Shown: piece by piece, positions 58,087 through 64,000 of the stretch
Layout of the letters: each line of letters starts with the position of its first letter
Numbering within the stretch: the stretch's first letter is position 1
Origin: Rhizoclosmatium globosum
Lineage: Eukaryota; Chytridiomycota; Chytridiomycetes; Chytridiales; Chytriomycetaceae
Direction: 5' to 3'
DNA length: 64,000 nucleotides
Assembly: GCA_002104985.1 (NCBI GenBank)
Contig: MCGO01000159.1
Coordinates: 1-64,000, forward strand
Made by a program: the position numbers and the translations under genes
Notes under the pieces: generated by a model
The model's database searches: none
Told to the model about the DNA's origin: nothing
Seen by the model: the letters and a program-made list of their open reading frames with translations, nothing else

Positions 58087-60588
58087 TTAAGCAAATGGAT
58101 TATGATTCCGTTGCTGCTGTTGAAACTGTCCATTCACAATAGACTGCGGCTGTCCGGGTTGTGGTTGCTGTTGGTTCACGCCGTTAGTGGAACGTGGTAC
58201 CATAGGCGACTAATGGTATTCAATCAGTCGCCTGTTACATTGAACTGTATAATAAAAAATAGCACTTACGTTTTGCGAAGATGCAGATGTGAAGGTTGAG
58301 TACATTGGTTGTTGTTGCATAATACCTGGCTGTTGCTGCTGCTGTTGCTGCTGCTGCATCTGCATACCAGGCTGTTGCATCATAACCATTCCTGGCTGTT
58401 GAATCATTCCACCAACCATCGTGACTGGAACGTATACAGTTTGCGATGTTTGAGGGAGCGGTGGTGTGGTGGTGCGTTGAAGAGTGACATGATGCTGTCC
58501 TTGTTTGGAACCACACCCTTCTTTTCGGTGGAAGGTGTTTGTGGTAATGGCGGTTGAGAAGCTGGGAGACCGAACGGATTGTTTTGCGTTGACGAAGAAG
58601 CTGGGAGACTGTTGAACGCGTTTTGTTGGTTTGACGGGTGGTGGGTACTGGTGGTTGAATACCTTGCGTCCATGACGGCTGTTGGTTGAGTTGTGGGGTG
58701 GAATTACTTGGCTGTAGTGGTTGTTGCATCCAAGAGTTTTGGGAAGCTTGTGGAGCTTGTTGCTGTTGCAGCTGTTGTTGTTGGTTCCACTGATTCCCAG
58801 CCGCCCCGGTGTTTCCAAACAACGGTTGCTGCTGTGACTGAGCTTGTTGCATGAATTGGTTAGCCTGGTTCTGCTGTCCAATCTGGTTCCCAGCTTGGTT
58901 TTGGTTCGTGAACGAATTCTGTGACTGCATCAAGTTTGGAATAGAGCTCGTATTAGCCGTTTGTTGGTTGCAGCAAACGGGTTGAATTTAGGCTGTTCAA
59001 GAATAGATTGTGTTTGGATAGGGTTTTGTGGAGATGTCGTGCCCATTGTTGCTGTTGAGCAGGTTTTGAGTCGAATGGAGTCGAGAAGCCGAGGTTTGAT
59101 GCTTGTGTTGTAATGAAGCAGTTGACGGTTGTTGTTGTTGGATTCCAAAATTTTGATTCTGTTGGGGTTGACGTGGTTGAACACCAAACGGAGACTGAGA
59201 TTGTTGTTGTTGGAATGGCGCAGCTGGCGGTTGTTGCTGCTGCTGCTGCTGGAAGCCAAACGCTTGATTTTGCTGAGATTGAGGTTGAACTGGTTGAACA
59301 CCAAACGGAGATTGTTGTTGATTTGGTTGAATTCCGTTGAAATTCAGTTGCTGTGAGCCTGAGGTTGCTGGAATTGAGTTTGGCTGAAGCTATTTTGCTG
59401 TTGGAACTGTTGTTGGGCAAGTTGTTGCTGGTTTGAAAATGGCTGGTTTTGGAACTGACTCTGGACTGTGTCGTTTCCATTCAGCGATAATAAGTCCATG
59501 CCGTAAGTATTATTTGTAGCGTACTGAGGCTGGTTGTAGGTTTGGTTTGGGAATGACCTATGACATGTTGTAGTCAGTACGTTGAAATCAATCAAACTCT
59601 TACGTACCAAGCCCTTGTTGCTGTAGCTGCTGCTGAGGCGCAAATTGTGGCGCTGCTTTTGGTTTCGAGGCTTGGGCAGCCATCAGAATGTTACAGCTGC
59701 ATCCACATCCCGTTTCCTTCCTTCAGCGCCTTCATATTCTCCAACTCATCTGTGAAACCCATTCCATTGAAAAAGTCCAATGCTTCACGAATAGTCTTCT
59801 TGACATCGTGTTTTTTGGCGCTGCAGATGTTGTATCCTTGGCTGGGATGATTTTGCAGATGAAGCCGGAGTAGGTTCTGCAGAATCAGGCATAGATACAA
59901 GACTTCAACAGCGGCATCAACGTTTCCGCTGGATTTTTTGAGGGCAATAATGCAATTCTTTGTGTTATTGAATCCCATACTCGCAAGCTGCTTGACCTGA
60001 GAAGCATACTTGCTCCTATCTCATCCGTAACAGTATTATAGTTTGCACTAGACGGGACGACGCCCCATTCCCACGAACGACTGCCTCGAGTGCGAAGCCT
60101 CCCACTCGTTCCTATCTTTCTCCTTCATCCACTTCTTCTTTCTATACTTGTTTTTGATGTGTTCGTACAGAGTGTTTTCGTTTGTGGATGGTTGAGGCAG
60201 CGATTCCGTCGAATTGGCAAGGAAGACGTTGTTTGCGCGTCGGTTTCCCCACTCTTTCATCACGTCGACTTCTTTGTCGGTCCAGGCGTCGTGTTTTGTG
60301 TTCTTGACGCCGATATGCCGTCGCCTAGCTTTGTGTGCAATTGGGCACAGCGGAAGCAGAGGAAAACTCCGAATGAGACGGATGCCATTTTAGGTTCTTT
60401 GATTGAAGGTTAGAGGTGCTTGTTTGAGGTTGTGATTGTGATGGGTGAAGGAGGAGTTGCGAGATGTGGGATACCCTGATTACTCTCAGATACTCACTGT
60501 TGTCGTTGCAGTCGGCACATCGAGTGTTCTCGGGAATTTCTCGGAGAGCATCGAGTCGCTTGCGGTTTCGTTCGGCTGCGTGAGACAT
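58087..60588 (-). CDS. ArfGAP-UBA-polyQ protein (Gts1/AGFG-like)
   Basis: Order of domains: an ArfGAP zinc finger (IPENTRCADCND...VFLCFRCAQLH) with the rest of the fold (KHDAWTDKEVDVMKEWGN), a UBA domain (MGFNNTKNCIIALKKSSGN, VDAAVEVL), then a Gln/Asn-rich tail with two SPFGVQP repeats and NPF motifs (NNPFGLPA, KFNPFAA and the C-terminal NHNPFA). ArfGAP plus UBA plus a Gln-rich tail is the layout of yeast Gts1; the NPF motifs recall AGFG/Hrb, which bind EH-domain endocytic proteins. It probably acts in vesicle traffic. A frame break near 60320 (before HIGVKN) and others in the repetitive tail occur. Confidence 0.78.
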
Positions 60589-60901
60589 TTGTCAGTTTGG
60601 AGGCTGGTTTTGAAGAACACTTGGTTGCAGAACTTCAGCTTCCAGAAAGATTGGAATTGTAAATCATATTTATCATTGCCAAAAAGATTTTGAAGTGTAT
60701 AAAGCAGAAGAATGCTGCACGTATTTTCGCTCGTCGCCTGCTTAGAGCTAGACTTTCTTCGATTGGAGTTCAGGAACTAATATCTCCTCAGTAGTTTCGG
60801 CGTTTGATTGTCAATTTTTTGAATTACTTCCATATTTTCTTGTTAGTTTATTTGTTATTTATCACATCTCTACTGTAGAAACTCTACTCAAAAACACACA
60901 G

Positions 60902-61722
60902 ATGACTGTTTACCAACTCTACATCTTCAACAAGAAATGCGAAGCGATATACTACAAGGAATGGAATAGCCCTCCGCCAACAGCCACTCAAGAGGCTGAA
61001 AACGTGAATCCCGATGTGGACGGCAACCCAGAGACCCACAAATTGGTGTACGGAGTCGTCTTCAGTTTACGCAACATGGTCAACAAGATGACGGCAGGGA
61101 AACCATCGTGAGTCTATCGTGGTGGATAGGACGAGTTGTAATTAATGCCCGTCAATGACAGGAACGAGGGGTTCATCAACTACAGGACTTCTACCTACAA
61201 ACTACACTACTTTGAGTCGCCTGCTGGTATTAAGATGGTTATGATTACGGATAGGAACTCGGAAAATATGTTGGAGACGTTGAAGCAGATCTATTCAAAG
61301 TTATATGTTGAATTCGTCGTGAAGGTACAAGCTCCTTCCTTCTTCTTTCTTTGGAGCATGCCTGAATGAACGGATTGGGTGTTACGTTGTTTGAAATGTC
61401 AGTTCACGACTCCATGAGACCATGACTCCACAGACGTACTCTTACAGTTTGGAACATGGATTCATAATTCGAATCTAGGTCGATCACCATTTCACCAACC
61501 TGTCATGGAACTTTACATGTTGGGAAATTCATCGCGATATCGCTAAACCTGGCCAAATCACACCTTCCAACTCTCAATCCGCATCACGCATGAGCGTTTG
61601 AATAACTAACCGTCGTTCTTCATCCACAGAACCCACTCGCCAAACCCAATACTCCAATCAAGAACGAACTGTTCCGGACCAACCTCGACAAGTACATCCA
61701 AGCCCTTCCCAACTATCAGTAA
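60902..61722 (+). CDS. BET5: TRAPP complex subunit Bet5/TRAPPC1
   Basis: Core longin-fold subunit of the TRAPP tethering complexes in ER-Golgi traffic. Three exons encode MTVYQLYIFNKKCEAIYYKE, YGVVFSLRNMVNKM, NYRTSTYKLHYFESPAGIKM, MLETLKQIYSKLYVEFVVKN and the end LFRTNLDKYIQALPNYQ, all characteristic of TRAPPC1. The second intron (about 61325-61630) is the longest in the window at about 306 bp and holds nothing recognised. The length of about 150 residues is normal. Confidence 0.92.
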
Positions 61723-61954
61723 TGTCCGAATAAAACGTTGCTTTTCCATGCTGATTGGTGATCGAGTTGTATCCGTCCGGCTGATGCGCTCATCCTTCCA
61801 AATCCAATTGATAAGATTCGACCATTTTTATTTGTAGTTTTATTTGATGGATCCCCGGTAAACGGTTCGAAGGTATCGTGGTTGAAAGTGAGATGTAGCG
61901 AGTTGTTTTGAAATAGGGCGTGTATGTTCGTTCCCCTGTGTCGAGTGGCCGTCC

Positions 61955-62363
61955 TCAGAGGGCCGCAGCAGCAGCCTCGTCCTCCAATCGCTTTCTCTTC
62001 TCCAGAATCTTCATTCTTCGCTGGTAACTTTGAGTAGTAAAAGAGTAGGTTTAGACAATGAGGCAGGTTGAGAATGATCAAAAAGCACGTACTCATCGTA
62101 CTGACACTTTGTCCAGGTCACGCGCTCCTGCTCGCAGTGCCACGGCAAGTACCAGTTGTCCCGTCTGCACTTGTTGAGCTCAGGCAGAAGGTGGGCGCAG
62201 TAGTCGCGGAAGGCGATTGGGATCTTCTCCTTCTGCATCTCCTTCTGCGAAATGTGCATCTCTGAAAAACACCCACGGTGCGTTTAGTCAACTGGGCCAC
62301 GAGAGCGGATGGTTGGGACTCACTGGGTGGGGCGGTGGTGTCAACGTCGCTTGGGGCTCCCAT
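61955..62363 (-). CDS. Complex I subunit NDUFB7 (B18)
   Basis: Accessory subunit of mitochondrial NADH:ubiquinone oxidoreductase on the intermembrane-space side. Three exons encode MGAPSDVDTTAPP, IPIAFRDYCAHLLPELNKC and WYLPWHCEQERVTWTKCQYD, then YQRRMKILEKRKRL. Two CX9C pairs (CAHLLPELNKC and CEQERVTWTKC) form the CHCH hairpin imported by the Mia40 pathway. The short Ala-rich tail and total length of about 95 residues fit the family. Its presence shows that this organism keeps a full complex I. Confidence 0.92.
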
Positions 62364-62801
62364 CCTTTAGGCGTTTCTCTTTTTTCGATTTTCAACTATT
62401 GCGCGATTCGCTGGTCTCCCACAAGGACTGTTTCAGAGGAGGGACAGATATGAATATTAGCAGGCTAATGGCATTGCACGAGTAATTAAAGCACAAATCA
62501 GTTGTATATGTGAGAATTGGAAGGGTTCGCAGAAGGCATTCGATTCTCCTTTGCAGCTGAAACCTTGCTGTGATTTCTTTGCGTCAACACTTTTCTATAA
62601 ACAGAGAGAATAATTACGGGAACAGGTATGGCATTGTGCATTCGATTTTGGGAGGTCACAACCGACTTACTCTAAAACTGCGAAAATAAATACTACGCGA
62701 AGAGGAACTGTAAAATATGAACCAATTATTCCTTTATTTGTAAGTACTGACGGCGGAGTTTGTAAAATGTCTAAACCCGGAAGGGAAACAAATACAATTC
62801 T

Positions 62802-63701
62802 TTAAAAGACGAACGCGAATGCAGTGGCAACTAAGGTACTGACTGCCACCGACAAAGCTGCAGAGTAAAGACCAGTGGCTGGAGCGGCACGAGTTGTTGC
62901 AACTGTCTCAGCGGAACCGGCTGATCCGTCAACATGGCAGACGTACAAAGGAGTAGTGTCCTGGGACTTCCAGTTCTTCTCATCAGCCTTACAAACATAG
63001 GGGACGGAATCAGAAGACCAACCATTCAAGGGACACGCCTTGGTAGTGTCCTTGACACATCCTTCGAAATCCTTGGTGTTTCCGTAAGCACTTGGGTCCT
63101 TGATAACAGTTGGGAGAACAGATGGTGGGTTGGCACAGGTTCCTCCAAGAGTATTAATTTGAGTAGCAGCTGGTGGGGCATTCTTGATCACGCAAACAAG
63201 CCCGGATTTACAAGAAAAGAGTTTACCAGGAATATTGGTTGCACAGTCTCCTCCAACGTCATTGATAGTAGCAACAGGAGCTGGGGCAGTGGAAGCAGCG
63301 GATCCATCAACGTGGCAGACGTATAATGGAGTAGTGTCCTGAGACTTCCACTTCTTCTCGTCAGCCTTACAAACGTATGGAACGGAATCAGAAGACCAAC
63401 CATTCAATGGACACGCCTTGGTAGTGTCCTTGACACATCCTTCGAAATCCTTGGTGTTTCCATAAGCACTTGGGTCCTTGACAACATTTGGGAGAACAGA
63501 TGGTGGATTGGCACAGGTTCCGCCAAGTGTATTAATTTGAGTAGCAGCTGGTGGGGCATTCTTGATCACACAGACAAGTCCAACTTTGCAGGAAAACACA
63601 TTATCAGGAACGTTGGTAGCGCAATCTCCGCCAACATCACTGATGATATTAGCAGCATCAATAGCAGCAGCAAGAGTAAGGAGAATAGTTGCAGAGTGCA
63701 T
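62802..63701 (-). CDS. Secreted GPI-type protein with a tandem-duplicated Cys-rich domain
   Basis: Intronless, 299 residues: a signal peptide (MHSATILLTLAAAIDAA), two copies of a domain of about 115 residues, and a hydrophobic tail (STLVATAFAFVF) suited to GPI anchoring. Each copy runs DVGGDCATN, SCKxGLVCVIKNAPPAAT, GGTCANPPSVLP, DPSAYGNTKDFEGCVKDTTK, WSSDSVPYVCKADEK and TPLYVCHVDGSA. The copies differ at only a few residues and are nearly identical in DNA, so the duplication is recent or is being homogenised. The eight conserved cysteines per copy suggest a disulfide-bonded surface domain. Role unknown. A TATA-like ACTATAAAG lies about 40 bp upstream. Confidence 0.85.
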   Translation of the reverse strand: MHSATILLTLAAAIDAANIISDVGGDCATNVPDNVFSCKVGLVCVIKNAPPAATQINTLGGTCANPPSVLPNVVKDPSAYGNTKDFEGCVKDTTKACPLNGWSSDSVPYVCKADEKKWKSQDTTPLYVCHVDGSAASTAPAPVATINDVGGDCATNIPGKLFSCKSGLVCVIKNAPPAATQINTLGGTCANPPSVLPTVIKDPSAYGNTKDFEGCVKDTTKACPLNGWSSDSVPYVCKADEKNWKSQDTTPLYVCHVDGSAGSAETVATTRAAPATGLYSAALSVAVSTLVATAFAFVF

Positions 63702-63737
63702 TTTTGGATGAGGAAAGTGTTGCGAGGAAACAGCCTA

Positions 63738-63746
63738 GTCTTTATA
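63738..63746 (-). promoter_or_regulatory. TATA-like element of the duplicated-domain gene
   Basis: On the minus strand ACTATAAAG sits about 40 bp before the start codon of the secreted protein, in the same spacing as the element of the chitinase gene. It is a sequence match only. Confidence 0.35.
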
Positions 63747-63944
63747 GTATTGTCCAATGATTATATTGACACTCACTTTCGTCTTTGCCGCTTAAAGTAC
63801 ACTCACTCCGTTGATTGCCGCCGTCTACGCGCAATTTTTGAAGAAATTGCATCGGTTTATCGGCGTTTCAGGTAACACAACGAAATTATTGGCGTTTCGA
63901 ACACTACTATTCAAGAGCACACTCATCAAATTTATTCAATAAGT

Positions 63945-64000
63945 TTAGAGTCTTGCTTGCGGGCCTCCAGGTGCGGAGACAAGAGTAAAACCTCCGTCAG
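63945..64000 (-). CDS. Possible 3' end of a gene running off the right edge
   Basis: The minus-strand frame reads GGFTLVSAPGGPQARL and a stop, followed by AATAAA 9 bp further on. It is too short to identify and could be chance. Confidence 0.2.
   Translation of the reverse strand, partial: DGGFTLVSAPGGPQARL

Noticed and set aside
58300..59300. CAG/CAA runs as a pathological repeat expansion or CRISPR-like array
   Set aside because: They are coding Gln tracts of the ArfGAP tail, with mixed codons and no regular spacer pattern.

Overview
The window reads as nuclear DNA of an early-diverging, probably zoosporic (chytrid-like) fungus. Genes are packed 40 to 300 bp apart and carry many short introns of about 45 to 95 bp (GT...AG). 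The gene set is fungal: velvet regulators, ERG25, a GH18 chitinase, an HDEL ER-retention signal and GPI-type wall proteins. It also includes genes usually lost in yeasts but kept in flagellated lineages: a full-size ABCA transporter, lysosomal PPT1, complex I NDUFB7 and a CCDC66-like coiled-coil protein. The genus cannot be named from this sequence alone.

Layout. 1-9389: a cluster of six velvet-domain loci, four on the minus strand and two on the plus strand, around a 2.1 kb gene-free gap; a seventh lies at 22970-24124. 9.6-17.2 kb: a small HMG/YABBY-like gene, two paralogous Cys-rich zinc-ribbon-like genes, a secreted GH18 chitinase and a J-domain protein. 17.3-22.8 kb: ERG25, PPT1, an unusual ER-retained protein in which every mature cysteine is in a Cys-Pro pair, and a UbiC-like-fold protein. 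24.2-30.2 kb: HPRT, mitochondrial ribosomal protein mL54, a BAR-like protein, a low-complexity protein and an SDR. 30.3-36.2 kb: three tandem GH3-like acyl-adenylase genes. 36.3-45.1 kb: mitochondrial Lon, a GPI-type surface protein, a CsaA-like protein, a two-TM sensor and a small membrane protein. 45.9-64 kb: CCDC66-like, ZPR1, DPH5, ABCA, SMYD, ArfGAP (Gts1/AGFG-like), BET5, NDUFB7 and a secreted protein with a duplicated domain.

Most genes are unrelated housekeeping genes. The accessory biology is in the velvet cluster, the Cys-Pro protein, the GH3 array and the secreted or wall proteins. A caution applies throughout. Many genes, including conserved ones (DPH5, ZPR1, SMYD, SDR, ArfGAP), carry single-base frame breaks, mostly looking like one base missing from a homopolymer. 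I therefore treat most disrupted genes as genes with probable assembly errors rather than as proven pseudogenes. Coordinates of spliced genes span first to last coding base, and exon joins were inferred by eye. No transposon, CRISPR array, rRNA or tRNA gene was recognised.
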